64,000 bases of DNA from Flavobacterium sp. Leaf82 (GCF_001422725.1 NZ_LMMA01000023.1:275593-339592), one strand, 5' to 3'; shown: positions 9,612 through 19,721, counted from the first letter of the stretch. Program-made: numbers and translations. Notes: a model not told the origin generated them from the letters alone.

Positions 9612-10409
9612 ATGAACGAGAAAAATTTTGAATACTTAAGAGATCAGATTAAGTATACTGGATTCGGTGAAGCACTGGAATCTCAATTAAAAGAAAAAAT
9701 GCAGAAGGAAGAGCCTAATTTTACTTTGACGCATAATGCGCAATACGGTAATGATACCGCTACAGCGACGTTAAATTTTAAAAAATCTGATCAAAGCGAC
9801 ATTTACTTTTTTAACTCTTATAAAGTCGAATTGCAAAAAGAAAATTCTAAAGAAGCCTTGGAACAAACCTTTTACATCAATAAAGGCAGCAACATAACAA
9901 TGAAGGAAGCTTACAATCTTATGGAAGGCAGGTCGGTAAATAAAGATCTCACCAGTAAAGAGGGGGAAGTTTATAATTCTTGGGTTCAAATGGACTTCAA
10001 ACAATCCGAATCTAATGGAAACTTTAAACTAAACCATTACCACCAAAATTACGGTTATGATTTAGAAGCAGCACTGTCCAAACATCCGATTAAAGAACTG
10101 GAAACCCCAAAATACAAAGAAGACTTGATAAATTCTTTGAAAAAAGGAAATCTGCAGAGCGCTACTTTTTTAAAAGAAGGTAATGAGATCAAGCAGTATA
10201 TTGAAGCCAGCCCGCAATTCAAAACAATTAATATCTATGATAATAATATGAAAAGGATTGACAATCGTAAAGCTCAGGAAGAAAAGCAATCCGAAACTCA
10301 GCAAACTTCCGAAAAACAGGGCAGTAAAAAGCAAAACCAAACAGCCGATGATGATGGACCAGAAATACCAAAGGAAGCTAAGAAGAAAAAGAAAAGTCAA
10401 TCCATGTAA
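9612..10409 (+). CDS. DUF3945-like accessory protein of the conjugative element
   Basis: This 265-residue soluble protein has no signal peptide. The central part reads as the DUF3945 type: an AYNLMEGRSVNKDLTSKEGE block, a WVQMDF strand, then NYGYDLEAALSKHPIKEL and YIEASPQFKTINIYDNNMKR. The C-terminal 55 residues are Lys/Gln/Glu-rich and probably disordered. The same domain recurs in the next gene. Such proteins accompany Bacteroidetes conjugative elements, often near topoisomerase or mobilisation genes. Their function is unknown. It follows traN by 28 nt and may be on the same transcript. Confidence 0.65.
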   Translation: MNEKNFEYLRDQIKYTGFGEALESQLKEKMQKEEPNFTLTHNAQYGNDTATATLNFKKSDQSDIYFFNSYKVELQKENSKEALEQTFYINKGSNITMKEAYNLMEGRSVNKDLTSKEGEVYNSWVQMDFKQSESNGNFKLNHYHQNYGYDLEAALSKHPIKELETPKYKEDLINSLKKGNLQSATFLKEGNEIKQYIEASPQFKTINIYDNNMKRIDNRKAQEEKQSETQQTSEKQGSKKQNQTADDDGPEIPKEAKKKKKSQSM

Positions 10410-10412
10410 GCA

Positions 10413-11477
10413 GTGATGAAGAACGAACAACTTCCCATAAACAGAGTAGAAATGGAATTAAACCAGTGGCGCTCCAGGGAAGAGCGTTTTAGTAAACTGT
10501 TTAATTTTAGTCTTTCGGGCAATAGGTCACTGATTAAAGAAAAGTTGCATCATTACGAGCGGATTGGAACAAAGTATAAGGGAACAAAAAATATTGAGGA
10601 GCGTTTTGCTTTGCAGATGCTCAAGCAGGAAAAGAACAAGATTCTTAAGCAGCTTTATCCTAATTTATTGGTAAGACTCATTCGTAAACTGATCATTGCA
10701 CCACTCGTAGACCAAATTGCTGTTCGGAAAGATGCAAAAGAAGAAGAAAAAAATAACCAATCGCTGCACGATCAGGTGCAGCGTATTGGTTTTAGAGATT
10801 TGTCAAATCAAATTGATAAGCAAATCAAACAAGGTCATGAGCAGTTCATTATTCCGGTTTCTTATTACGTCAACGAAAAAGAACGACTGGATCATGAGTT
10901 GTCTTTTTCTAAAGACCAGAGTGGACAGTATCAATTTGAAGCATATAAAACGACTTTGCAAAATGAATCAAAGCCTGATGAAGAGAGAAGCCAATATTTT
11001 AAAGTACAACAAGGAAATTCTATTGATACCACACAGGCATATAATTTATTAGCTGGACGTTCCATTCAGAAGGAAAAATCCTGGATCCAACTGGATCTTA
11101 ACGACAAAGATGCTAGTGGCAATCATAGAATCAAAGAATTTCATTCCGGGTATGGTTATGATCTTGAAAAAGCCTTACAGCAACTTCCTTTAAAGGAATT
11201 ATCAAATAAAACTCAAGCCGATAAATTAAAGGATGATTTAAAACAAGGAAATCGGTTGCCCGTAACCTTGATTAAAAATGGAAATGAACATCGGTTTTAT
11301 ATTGAAGCTAATCCCCAGTTTAAATCAGTAAACATTTATGACGAGCATTCAAGAAAAATAACGCTCGCAACTGCATTGGGCAATAAAACAATGGAAACAG
11401 TAAAACAGCAGCAAAAGACAAATGAGAGTCAACAGTTAAACCATTCCACAAGAAATGGTATGCGTGTAAGCTCATAA
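10413..11477 (+). CDS. Second DUF3945-like protein with an extra N-terminal domain
   Basis: This 354-residue protein starts 3 nt after the previous stop, with GTG at 10413 or more likely ATG at 10416. Residues 1-130 are a basic helical domain absent from its neighbour (FSKLFNFSLSGNRSLIKEKL, then LVRLIRKLIIAP). Residues about 145-315 repeat the DUF3945-like domain (AYNLLAGRSIQKEKSWIQLD, GYGYDLEKALQQLPLKEL, IEANPQFKSVNIYDEHSRK). A Gln-rich tail ends the protein. The tandem arrangement points to duplication followed by gain or loss of the front domain. Its role in transfer or plasmid-like maintenance is not known. Confidence 0.65.
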   Translation: MMKNEQLPINRVEMELNQWRSREERFSKLFNFSLSGNRSLIKEKLHHYERIGTKYKGTKNIEERFALQMLKQEKNKILKQLYPNLLVRLIRKLIIAPLVDQIAVRKDAKEEEKNNQSLHDQVQRIGFRDLSNQIDKQIKQGHEQFIIPVSYYVNEKERLDHELSFSKDQSGQYQFEAYKTTLQNESKPDEERSQYFKVQQGNSIDTTQAYNLLAGRSIQKEKSWIQLDLNDKDASGNHRIKEFHSGYGYDLEKALQQLPLKELSNKTQADKLKDDLKQGNRLPVTLIKNGNEHRFYIEANPQFKSVNIYDEHSRKITLATALGNKTMETVKQQQKTNESQQLNHSTRNGMRVSS

Positions 11478-11488
11478 TCTAGAAAATA

Positions 11489-11773
11489 ATGAAAACACTA
11501 AAACCTTTATCTGATTTTTTTAAGGCAATAGAGAAAGATTACCGTATCAGCGTAACGCATATTGGCATATATGCGGCATTACTTCAGTTTAGGACGGAAA
11601 AGGGTTTTGTTAATCCTATTGAGGTCTATAGGTATGAAATCATGAAGTTAGCCAAGATAACCGGGCCTGTAACATACCATAAATGTATTCGTGAGCTAAA
11701 TGAGTATGGCTACATTAGCTATCAGCCAAAACGCAATAGAAACCAAAGGAGTATGATTTATTTTCCTATATGA
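11489..11773 (+). CDS. Small winged-helix DNA-binding protein
   Basis: This 94-residue protein has a helix-turn-helix pattern: KDYRISVTHIGIYAALLQF for helix 1, YEIMKLAKITGPVTYHKCIR for the turn and recognition helix, and GYISYQPKRNRNQRSMIYF as a basic wing. Similar small proteins are common near the end of Bacteroidetes conjugative elements and are thought to be transcription or replication regulators. It lies 11 nt after the DUF3945-like gene and before a strong terminator, so it is the last gene of the transfer transcript. The DNA target is unknown. Confidence 0.65.
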   Translation: MKTLKPLSDFFKAIEKDYRISVTHIGIYAALLQFRTEKGFVNPIEVYRYEIMKLAKITGPVTYHKCIRELNEYGYISYQPKRNRNQRSMIYFPI

Positions 11774-11802
11774 GTAATTGAAACAATTTTATTTTAATTA
11801 AT

Positions 11803-11822
11803 AAAGCCCGCTTGCGGGCTTT
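11803..11822 (+). terminator. Rho-independent terminator ending the transfer operon
   Basis: The perfect inverted repeat AAAGCCCGC / GCGGGCTTT is separated by two bases (the practical loop is CTTG) and ends in a short T run. It lies 30 nt after the winged-helix gene and separates the tra transcript from the recombinase module. Confidence 0.85.
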
Positions 11823-11844
11823 TGCTGTCAATAGAAGGAGGTAT

Positions 11845-12045
11845 ATGATGAGAGATAAAGATATTGATAGAATAACGCCTAACAAGGCAATGGAATTATT
11901 AAGGAAAGATGGAATTAATGTTGATGATGAACAAGCAAAAATAATCTTAGATTTCCTCTACGAAATGGCTGAAATAGTGGTTAGTACATATTTAAATGAA
12001 CAAAAAAGACGTAAATTTACCCTCCAACAAGATGAGTGTAAATAA
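11845..12045 (+). CDS. Small hypothetical protein preceding the recombinase
   Basis: This 66-residue acidic-helical protein reads MMRDKDIDRITPNKAMELL and then a ..DEQAKIILDFLYEMAEIVV.. helix. I place the start at 11845 (or 11848) because AGAAGGAGG, an unusually strong Shine-Dalgarno sequence for Bacteroidota, ends 4 nt upstream. Extending further upstream would read through the terminator. Relatives of this ORF commonly sit just before large serine recombinases in Bacteroidetes elements. It may be a directionality or regulatory partner, but that is inference from position. It ends 20 nt before the recombinase start. Confidence 0.65.
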   Translation: MMRDKDIDRITPNKAMELLRKDGINVDDEQAKIILDFLYEMAEIVVSTYLNEQKRRKFTLQQDECK

Positions 12046-12065
12046 GTTTAATCAATTTCAAAATC

Positions 12066-13739
<1,674 letters not shown>

Positions 13740-13775
13740 CCGGGCTACGCTACACCCCGAAGGCAAATTATTAAG

Positions 13776-13859
13776 CGGAGAGACAGGGACTCGAACCCTG
13801 GCGACGGTTACCCGTCGACAGATTAGCAATCTGCTCCATTACCGCTCTGGCACCTCTCC
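13776..13859 (-). tRNA. tRNA-Ser (GCT)
   Basis: The minus strand gives an 84-nt tRNA with a long variable arm (TCGACGGGTAACCGTCG), as expected for Ser. The acceptor GGAGAGG pairs with TCTCTCC, the anticodon loop is TTGCTAA with anticodon GCT, and the discriminator is G. It is the first gene of the tRNA operon. Confidence 0.95.
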
Positions 13860-13891
13860 AAGCTCAAGAAACGTGTTCTGTTTTGCGGTTG

Positions 13892-13923
13892 CAAATGTAA
13901 GACAACATTCCATATCTCACAAC
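13892..13923 (-). promoter_or_regulatory. Promoter of the tRNA operon
   Basis: On the minus strand GTTG (13923-13920), a 20-nt spacer and TACATTTG (13899-13892) match the Bacteroidota -33/-7 consensus (TTTG, N19, TAnnTTTG). It lies 33 nt upstream of tRNA-Ser. Confidence 0.7.
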
Positions 13924-14042
13924 TATTTCGGCGCTTTTTTTTCACTTTTTTCAATCTTTTTTTTAAAACGCTTAACAATCAAACAAATAGAATTAACAAA
14001 AATTTGATATTAAATTTAAAATTCAATCGAATTGCCCCAAAA

Positions 14043-14073
14043 TTTGAATTTATTCAAATAAAGAGTAAATTTG
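14043..14073 (+). promoter_or_regulatory. Promoter of the thiolase gene
   Basis: TTTG (14043-14046), a 19-nt spacer and TAAATTTG (14066-14073) are a perfect match to the Bacteroidota primary sigma consensus. The expected start is about 14080, giving a leader of about 18 nt before the thiolase ATG. Confidence 0.8.
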
Positions 14074-14097
14074 CTTTATTAACTAATAATACAGAAA

Positions 14098-15276
14098 ATG
14101 AACAAAAGAGTTGTTATCGTTTCTGCCGTTAGAACACCTATCGGAAGTTTCATGGGAGGGTTATCTACCGTACCCGCACCAAAATTAGGTGCTGCCGCAA
14201 TAAAAGGAGCACTACAAAAAATTAACCTAGACCCTAAATTAGTTGATGAAGTTTTTATGGGCAACGTAGTTCAGGCTGGAGTTGGTCAGGCGCCGGCGCG
14301 TCAGGCAGCAATTTTTGCCGGACTATCTGAAGAAGTTGCCGCTACGACTGTAAACAAAGTTTGTGCTTCAGGAATGAAAGCCGTAATGTTTGCCGCACAG
14401 GCAATCGCTTGCGGTGATGCAGAAATTGTAGTTGCCGGTGGAATGGAAAACATGAGTTTGATCCCGCATTACGTACAAATGCGTAACGGAACTAAATTTG
14501 GTCCTGCAACAATGCTTGACGGAATGCAAAAAGATGGCTTGACAGATGCTTATGATAACAACGCAATGGGAGTTTGCGCTGACTTATGTGCAACTGAATA
14601 CAACATCAGTCGTGAAGAACAAGACAATTTTGCTATTCAATCTTATGAAAGAAGTGCAAAAGCATGGGATGCCGGAAAATTCGACAACGAAATTGTTCCT
14701 GTAGAAGTTCCACAAAGACGTGGTGAACCAATCATCGTTTCTAAAGATGAAGAGTACACGAATGTAAAATTGGATAAAATCCCTTCATTAAGCGCTGTTT
14801 TTACAAAAGACGGAACTGTTACTGCCGCAAACGCATCTACAATCAATGACGGAGCTGCAGCTTTGGTTTTAATGTCTGAAGAAAAAGCAATCGCATTAGG
14901 ATTAAAACCCCTGGCCTACATAAAAAGTTATGCTGATGCTGCTCAGGAACCAAAATGGTTTACTACGAGCCCGGCAAAAGCTTTACCAAAAGCCTTAGAC
15001 AAAGCAGGAATTGCAATTGGCGATGTTGATTATTTCGAATTCAACGAAGCATTTGCAGTTGTTGGTCTGGCAAATTCAAAAATCCTTGGTCTTGATAACG
15101 ATAAAGTAAATGTAAATGGTGGTGCAGTTTCATTAGGTCATCCTCTTGGATGTTCAGGAGCAAGAATCATCGTAACTTTACTAAATGTTTTAGAACAAAA
15201 TAATGCTAAAACCGGAGCTGCAGCAATTTGCAATGGCGGCGGTGGTGCATCAGCAATTGTTATCGAAAGAGCTTAA
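14098..15276 (+). CDS. Acetyl-CoA C-acetyltransferase (thiolase)
   Basis: This 392-residue cytosolic thiolase joins two acetyl-CoA to acetoacetyl-CoA, or cleaves 3-ketoacyl-CoA. The nucleophilic Cys is in VNKVCASGMK (about residue 88). The active-site His is in GGAVSLGHPLGCSGAR and the second Cys is in AAICNGGGGASA. The opening KRVVIVSAVRTPIGSF is typical of the family, and the length is normal. It has its own promoter and terminator, so it is monocistronic. Biosynthetic versus degradative direction cannot be decided from sequence. Confidence 0.95.
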   Translation: MNKRVVIVSAVRTPIGSFMGGLSTVPAPKLGAAAIKGALQKINLDPKLVDEVFMGNVVQAGVGQAPARQAAIFAGLSEEVAATTVNKVCASGMKAVMFAAQAIACGDAEIVVAGGMENMSLIPHYVQMRNGTKFGPATMLDGMQKDGLTDAYDNNAMGVCADLCATEYNISREEQDNFAIQSYERSAKAWDAGKFDNEIVPVEVPQRRGEPIIVSKDEEYTNVKLDKIPSLSAVFTKDGTVTAANASTINDGAAALVLMSEEKAIALGLKPLAYIKSYADAAQEPKWFTTSPAKALPKALDKAGIAIGDVDYFEFNEAFAVVGLANSKILGLDNDKVNVNGGAVSLGHPLGCSGARIIVTLLNVLEQNNAKTGAAAICNGGGGASAIVIERA

Positions 15277-15287
15277 ATAATATTACA

Positions 15288-15324
15288 TCAGGAGTTATTT
15301 CATTTTCAAATAACTCCTGATTTT
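15288..15324 (+). terminator. Terminator after the thiolase gene
   Basis: The inverted repeat TCAGGAGTTATTT / AAATAACTCCTGA has a 7-nt loop and is followed by TTTT. It lies 11 nt after the thiolase stop codon. Confidence 0.85.
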
Positions 15325-15344
15325 CAACTAATAAATGACCTTAA

Positions 15345-16106
15345 ATGTTCGGAATTTGTAATTTAGCCATAGTACCCGTTCGATCTGAGCCAAGTGACAG
15401 AAGCGAAATCGTTACACAACTTTTGTTTGGCGAGCACATCGAGATTTTAGAACGCCAAAATCAATGGGCGCGAATAAAAATACAATACGATGACTATGAA
15501 GGCTGGGTAGATTCTAAACAATATCAAATTATTTCAGAGGCAAATTACAAACAATTAAGCAATGACGCCATTATTCTTAATGCTGATTTGATTGATTATA
15601 TCAGTGCACCAGAAAATTTATTATTACCAATTCCGCTTGGTGCATCCTTATCATTTTTAAATAATAACGAAATCAACACTGCTAATTTCGAATTTGAAGG
15701 CACAAAAACAAGTGGTATAAAATCAAAAAGTGCCTTAATAAATACTGCGTTTATGTATTTGAACGCACCTTATCTTTGGGGCGGAAAAACACCTTTTGGA
15801 ATCGACTGTTCCGGTTTTACACAAATGGTTTACAAACTAAACGGATACAAAATACATCGCGATGCATCGCAGCAGGCACTTGAAGGAGAATCATTAAGTT
15901 TTATTGAAGAAAGCGAAGCAGGCGATTTGGCCTTTTTTGATAATGACGAAGGAAACATCATTCACGTGGGTATTATTATGGAAAATAATTATATCATTCA
16001 CGCCAGCGGAAAAGTACGTATTGACCGTTTAGACCATTTAGGGATTTACAATCCTGAGATCAACAAACACACACACAAACTACGTGTGATCAAAAAGATA
16101 ATTTAA
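15345..16106 (+). CDS. SH3-domain NlpC/P60 (C40) cell-wall peptidase
   Basis: This 253-residue endopeptidase probably cuts peptidoglycan stem peptides. Residues about 1-60 form a bacterial SH3-type domain (VRSEPSDRSEIVTQLLFGE, then GWVDSKQY). The NlpC/P60 domain covers about 125-253, with the catalytic Cys in GIDCSGFTQMVYK, the His in NIIHVGIIM and a polar third residue near IIHASGKVRI. No signal peptide is visible at the chosen ATG, which is unusual for a wall enzyme but common in this flavobacterial subfamily. It starts 20 nt after the thiolase terminator. Confidence 0.85.
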   Translation: MFGICNLAIVPVRSEPSDRSEIVTQLLFGEHIEILERQNQWARIKIQYDDYEGWVDSKQYQIISEANYKQLSNDAIILNADLIDYISAPENLLLPIPLGASLSFLNNNEINTANFEFEGTKTSGIKSKSALINTAFMYLNAPYLWGGKTPFGIDCSGFTQMVYKLNGYKIHRDASQQALEGESLSFIEESEAGDLAFFDNDEGNIIHVGIIMENNYIIHASGKVRIDRLDHLGIYNPEINKHTHKLRVIKKII

Positions 16107-16146
16107 TTACTGTTCTTTCACGCTAATCATAAAAACAGCAATCCTG

Positions 16147-17202
16147 ATGAAGTTTTCATTATCTAAAACAGATTTTAAAATTAACGATATTACCGTTCAA
16201 TTTCCGATTGCTATAACTGTTTTAAAACAAACTTTAGGAGAATGCCGGCATTTAAAAAAGCAATACAACCATATTTACACTTGGGATAATCATGGTATTG
16301 TTGCATTTTCTAAAGAAGGAATAAACGCAGAAAACATATTACTTGACCTGAACTTTGGCAATTATGATTATTGCTCAGAAAATCCTTTTACAGGAGAATT
16401 CATTTTTGATGGTCATGAATTATTTGCATTTTTTGCATCCAATAAAAGTCAATTGGTAAAACTTTTTAAAGGAGATAAAACTGGCGCTTTTATCCTGAAC
16501 GGAATTAGTGTGTGGTTTGATAAAGAAGACGATAAAATTACAGCAATTGACATTTCTGCCTACGAAGAAAAAGAAAAAAAAGAAAAAATGCCCGTTGCCG
16601 AAAAATTCAAACATTTTGACTCATTATGGAAAGAATGGATTGAAGAAATAAATAAAATTGTTCCAAAAGACAATGATTATTACAATCTCTCAGACGGAAT
16701 TTCTCTTGAAGATTTAGAACAACACTCTATTCTGGAAGACAAAATTACAATACCAGAGGCACTTCAGAATTTTTATAAAATCCAGAATGTTGAATATGAT
16801 GCTGTGACTTCTGCTTTTCAGTTTTTAATAGGCGATTGGACTTACGATCTTATTCCGTTTGAAGACATTAAAGAAGAATGGAATGGTATACAGGATTTGC
16901 AATTTGACGAAGACGATCTTCCGGAACTAGAAATAGATTTCGATAAAATCCAAACCAATAACTACGCAAACCCAAAATGGATTCCTTTTGCTACAGGAAG
17001 AAATGGAGATTATTTACTTTATGATACAGATCCCGCAGAAAAAGGAAAATTTGGACAAATCATAGAACTCCAAAACGAATCCTGGGAACGAAACATAGTT
17101 GCCGAATCCTTTGAAGAACTTCTGAAAAACGAAATCAACAACCTAAAAACAGGTAAAACTGAACATTTTGATTTTATAATTGGCAAAGACGAAACAGATT
17201 AA
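16147..17202 (+). CDS. SUKH/SMI1-KNR4-like protein
   Basis: This 351-residue acidic soluble protein appears to have two parts. The N-terminal half (about 1-140) begins ..FSLSKTDFKINDITVQFP.., resembling short domains found with immunity proteins. The C-terminal half (about 190-340) looks SUKH/SMI1-KNR4-like: IPEALQNFYKIQN, WIPFATGRNGDYLLYDTDP, GKFGQIIELQNESWERNIVAESFEELL. SUKH proteins often act as immunity proteins against polymorphic toxins. No toxin is adjacent here, so the role is open. Assignment rests on motif shape, not a search. Confidence 0.6.
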   Translation: MKFSLSKTDFKINDITVQFPIAITVLKQTLGECRHLKKQYNHIYTWDNHGIVAFSKEGINAENILLDLNFGNYDYCSENPFTGEFIFDGHELFAFFASNKSQLVKLFKGDKTGAFILNGISVWFDKEDDKITAIDISAYEEKEKKEKMPVAEKFKHFDSLWKEWIEEINKIVPKDNDYYNLSDGISLEDLEQHSILEDKITIPEALQNFYKIQNVEYDAVTSAFQFLIGDWTYDLIPFEDIKEEWNGIQDLQFDEDDLPELEIDFDKIQTNNYANPKWIPFATGRNGDYLLYDTDPAEKGKFGQIIELQNESWERNIVAESFEELLKNEINNLKTGKTEHFDFIIGKDETD

Positions 17203-17288
17203 AATCATTTTAATCAAGAAATCAGTGAAAAAAAATCCGCGATAATACGTGTTTTCGCTTGCGAATCCGTGTCATCCGCGTGCCATCA
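17203..17288. repeat. Flavobacterial short intergenic repeat
   Basis: The segment TCCGCGATAATACGTGTTTT with ..GCGAATCCGTGTCATCCGCGTGCCAT recurs inverted at about 24343-24405, after the DUF2130 gene. It belongs to a dispersed family seen several times in this window. Confidence 0.55.
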
Positions 17289-18134
17289 TCACGCACTAAT
17301 TCGAATCACTTTTCTAAACTCAGATGGACTATTCCCTCTTTGTTTCTTAAAGAATTTATTAAAGTGGCTTTCATCCGTAAAACCAAATTCATACGCAATT
17401 TCGTTGATCCGTTTATCACTAAACTGCAAACGATGCTCGATTAGTTTCGTTTTATAATTACTAATATATTGCTGCATCGTTTCGTTTGCGTGTTTCTTAA
17501 AATAACGTCCTAAATACGTATTCGAGATTCCAAAATAATCACTAATCGATTCCGCTTTAATTCTTTCCGGATAATAGATATTATTCTGAATATATTGCAA
17601 GATATCCATCGCTTTCGCCTCACAACCAATATTTACCTGTTCCGGCAAGTACTTCGCAATATTTCGTGCAACCACAATAATCAGTGTATTTACCAATTGC
17701 TGAATCAATTCTTTATTATAAACATCTTTATCCTGATGTTCCCTAATAATCGCTTCAACCATTACTTTTACCAAACATTTATCAGCATCATTTTTTAAAA
17801 TACACCCAGGCTGATGATTTGCATTTTGTAAAATATATTCCAGACGCTGAATATTCTCATTCTGCAAACTCGAATTCTTTAAATAAATATCATTAAATCT
17901 CAAAAAGAAAAACTTCGTTTTGGTCTCAATCGTAAAATTGTGACAATCCTCGGGCGTCAATAAAAACATATGTCCCGCATCATATTCAAAAATATTTTTG
18001 TTGATACATTGTCTTCCTGTTCCTTCTAAAATATAAACCAATTCAAAGAAATTATGACGATCTCCAACATCCGGATATTCATCCAGCGTTTCAAAAGAAA
18101 CCGTAAAAGGTTCGTATAAATTTTCTTTCTTCAT
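17289..18134 (-). CDS. AraC-family transcriptional regulator
   Basis: This 281-residue regulator has an N-terminal cupin-like sensing domain (about residues 5-150; FFELVYILEGTGRQCINKN) and a C-terminal double helix-turn-helix (about 180-278; RIKAESISDYFGISNTYLGRYF, then INEIAYEFGFTDESHFNKFFKK). I chose the start at 18134 (MKKENLYEP). The frame continues 31 codons upstream, but those residues are hydrophobic, atypical and overlap the promoter area. A TATATTTG box lies upstream. It is divergent from the aldo/keto reductase gene, which it probably controls. The inducer is unknown. Confidence 0.85.
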   Translation of the reverse strand: MKKENLYEPFTVSFETLDEYPDVGDRHNFFELVYILEGTGRQCINKNIFEYDAGHMFLLTPEDCHNFTIETKTKFFFLRFNDIYLKNSSLQNENIQRLEYILQNANHQPGCILKNDADKCLVKVMVEAIIREHQDKDVYNKELIQQLVNTLIIVVARNIAKYLPEQVNIGCEAKAMDILQYIQNNIYYPERIKAESISDYFGISNTYLGRYFKKHANETMQQYISNYKTKLIEHRLQFSDKRINEIAYEFGFTDESHFNKFFKKQRGNSPSEFRKVIRISA

Positions 18135-18252
18135 AATACTATTTATTAATTCGGCTACAAAATTACATAAAAAAGACAAATATATACAACTCAACAGTCG
18201 TAAATATGGTATAATTTTGCCAAACAATTTTTAAGCATTAAAATATAAGATT

Positions 18253-19239
18253 ATGGAATATAGAAAATTAGGCAATACTGAACTTGAATTATCAACTATT
18301 ACATACGGTGCATTTGCCATTGGCGGAAACATGTGGGGCGGAAACGAAAAGAAAGATTCAATCGATTCTATTCACGCATCGATCGATCATGGCGTAACTA
18401 CAATCGACACCGCTCCTTTCTACGGATTTGGATTAAGCGAAGAAATGATTGGAGAAGCTTTAAAATCAAAAGATCGTTCAAAAGTTCAATTATTAACCAA
18501 ATTTGGTTTAGTTTGGGACGGAAGCAATCAAGGAAAAGGAGAATTCTTTTTTGATGCCGAAGACAACGAAAAAAAAATCCCGGTTTACAAATACGCATCA
18601 AAAAGCAACATCATAAAAGAAGTCGAAGAAAGTTTAAAACGCCTTCAAACAGATTATATCGACTTATTACAAATTCACTGGCCAGACGCTACAACTTCAA
18701 TTCAGGAAACAATGGAAGCGCTTGAAACCTTGATTCAACAAGGTAAAATCAGAGCAGGCGGAGTTAGTAATTATAGCGCAGACCAAATTAAAGAAGCACA
18801 AAAAACAATACAATTAGCATCAAATCAAGTTCCGTTTAGTATGCTGAACCAAGCGATTCAAACTGATTTAGTTCCACTAACAATTGCAGAAAATATCGGG
18901 ATCATTGCTTACAGCCCGATGGAAAGAGGTTTATTAACCGGAAAATATTTCACAGACTCCAAATTAAAAGATAACGATCACAGAAACGGATATTTTGGTC
19001 AGTTTGATCTTCAAAAAGTAAAAACTTTGGTAGAAGAATTAAGTTCATTGGCAAACGCAAAACACATCTCAATTTCGCAATTAGTATTACGTTGGACGAC
19101 TTTACAAAAAGGAATTACCATTGTTTTAGCCGGAGCCAGAAACGCAGAGCAAGCCATTTCTAACGCAAAAACATTAGATTTTGACTTATCAGTTTCTGAA
19201 TTAGATTTCATTAATCAGGCAATTTCAAAATTAAAATAA
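18253..19239 (+). CDS. Aldo/keto reductase
   Basis: This 328-residue NADPH-dependent oxidoreductase has the TIM-barrel aldo/keto fold. The catalytic tetrad is visible: Asp and Tyr in TIDTAPFYGFGLSEEMIG (about residues 52-58), Lys in LLTKFGL and His in LLQIHWPDA. The cofactor segment is TIVLAGARNAEQAISNAK near the C-terminus. The substrate cannot be predicted. The gene is divergent from the AraC-type regulator 118 nt away, and TAATTTTG at 18212-18219 is a plausible -7 box. The protein is full length. Confidence 0.92.
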   Translation: MEYRKLGNTELELSTITYGAFAIGGNMWGGNEKKDSIDSIHASIDHGVTTIDTAPFYGFGLSEEMIGEALKSKDRSKVQLLTKFGLVWDGSNQGKGEFFFDAEDNEKKIPVYKYASKSNIIKEVEESLKRLQTDYIDLLQIHWPDATTSIQETMEALETLIQQGKIRAGGVSNYSADQIKEAQKTIQLASNQVPFSMLNQAIQTDLVPLTIAENIGIIAYSPMERGLLTGKYFTDSKLKDNDHRNGYFGQFDLQKVKTLVEELSSLANAKHISISQLVLRWTTLQKGITIVLAGARNAEQAISNAKTLDFDLSVSELDFINQAISKLK

Positions 19240-19241
19240 TA

Positions 19242-19560
19242 TTTAAACACATAGAAACATAGCTTTTAGTAATCTTAAAAAAGGCGTTTCACTTGCATTA
19301 ACAAACATAGTCAGCACAATCTTGTCGAAATGACAAACTTGGTGTTTTTTAGCCCCGATAGAAGTGGAAATCCTTTTTCTGGCTTCTTTAGCCAGGAAAA
19401 GATTGAAACGTATAGCGGGATTAGCTCCTGAAAAAAGATTTGCTTTAATCATAGAAATCGGAATAACAAACTTTGAAAACTATGTGTTAGAAACTAGTTT
19501 CTTTCAATTCCCTTTTCCAGAAAAGAAAAATCTATGTCTCTATGTGTTTAAAAATTATAC
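19242..19560. repeat. Fold-back repeat interrupted by a 169-bp insert
   Basis: The outer arms read AAACACATAGAAACATAG and, inverted at the other end, CTATGTCTCTATGTGTTT. The same element occurs at 28178-28333 without the stretch 19311-19479. Here that stretch separates ..CATTAACAAACATAG from CTATGTGTTAGAAACT.., so it looks like an insertion into the repeat. The rest of the gap to 19721 holds a second small hairpin repeat and no gene. Confidence 0.7.
19351..19430 (+). ncRNA. Candidate structured RNA (Flavo-1-like) inside the repeat
   Basis: The segment runs from AGCCCCGATAGAAGTGGAAA to AGCGGGATTAGCTCC. A central stem (CTGGCT / AGCCAG extended by T-A and T-G pairs) lies at about 19375-19400. 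The paired ends and conserved-looking flanks recall the Flavo-1 RNA motif described in flavobacteria. This is from memory and was not tested with a covariance model. Confidence 0.4.
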
Positions 19561-19589
19561 TCAAAAAATTAAAATAAGAATAATAATTT

Positions 19590-19634
19590 GGGTGTGACCC
19601 GCAGAAAAAGCGGGTCGGGCTATTCGTTACAATC
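19590..19634. repeat. Short hairpin repeat
   Basis: GACCCGC (19596-19602) and GCGGGTC (19610-19616) form a 7-bp stem, followed by GGGCTATTCGTTACAATC. A related tail (GTCGGGCTGT..) ends the larger hairpin at 31611-31725, so the two belong to one dispersed family. Confidence 0.5.
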
Positions 19635-19721
19635 TTTTTCATAAATAGAAAAAATTTACAAAAAAGGATTTTCACTGCTATCCCTCACACAAAATCACGA
19701 ATACATAAGAACATTACAATT

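Noticed and set aside
18135..18227. 31-residue N-terminal extension of the AraC-type regulator
   Set aside because: It is hydrophobic, absent from the family and overlaps the divergent promoter region with TATATTTG. The start at 18134 is more likely.
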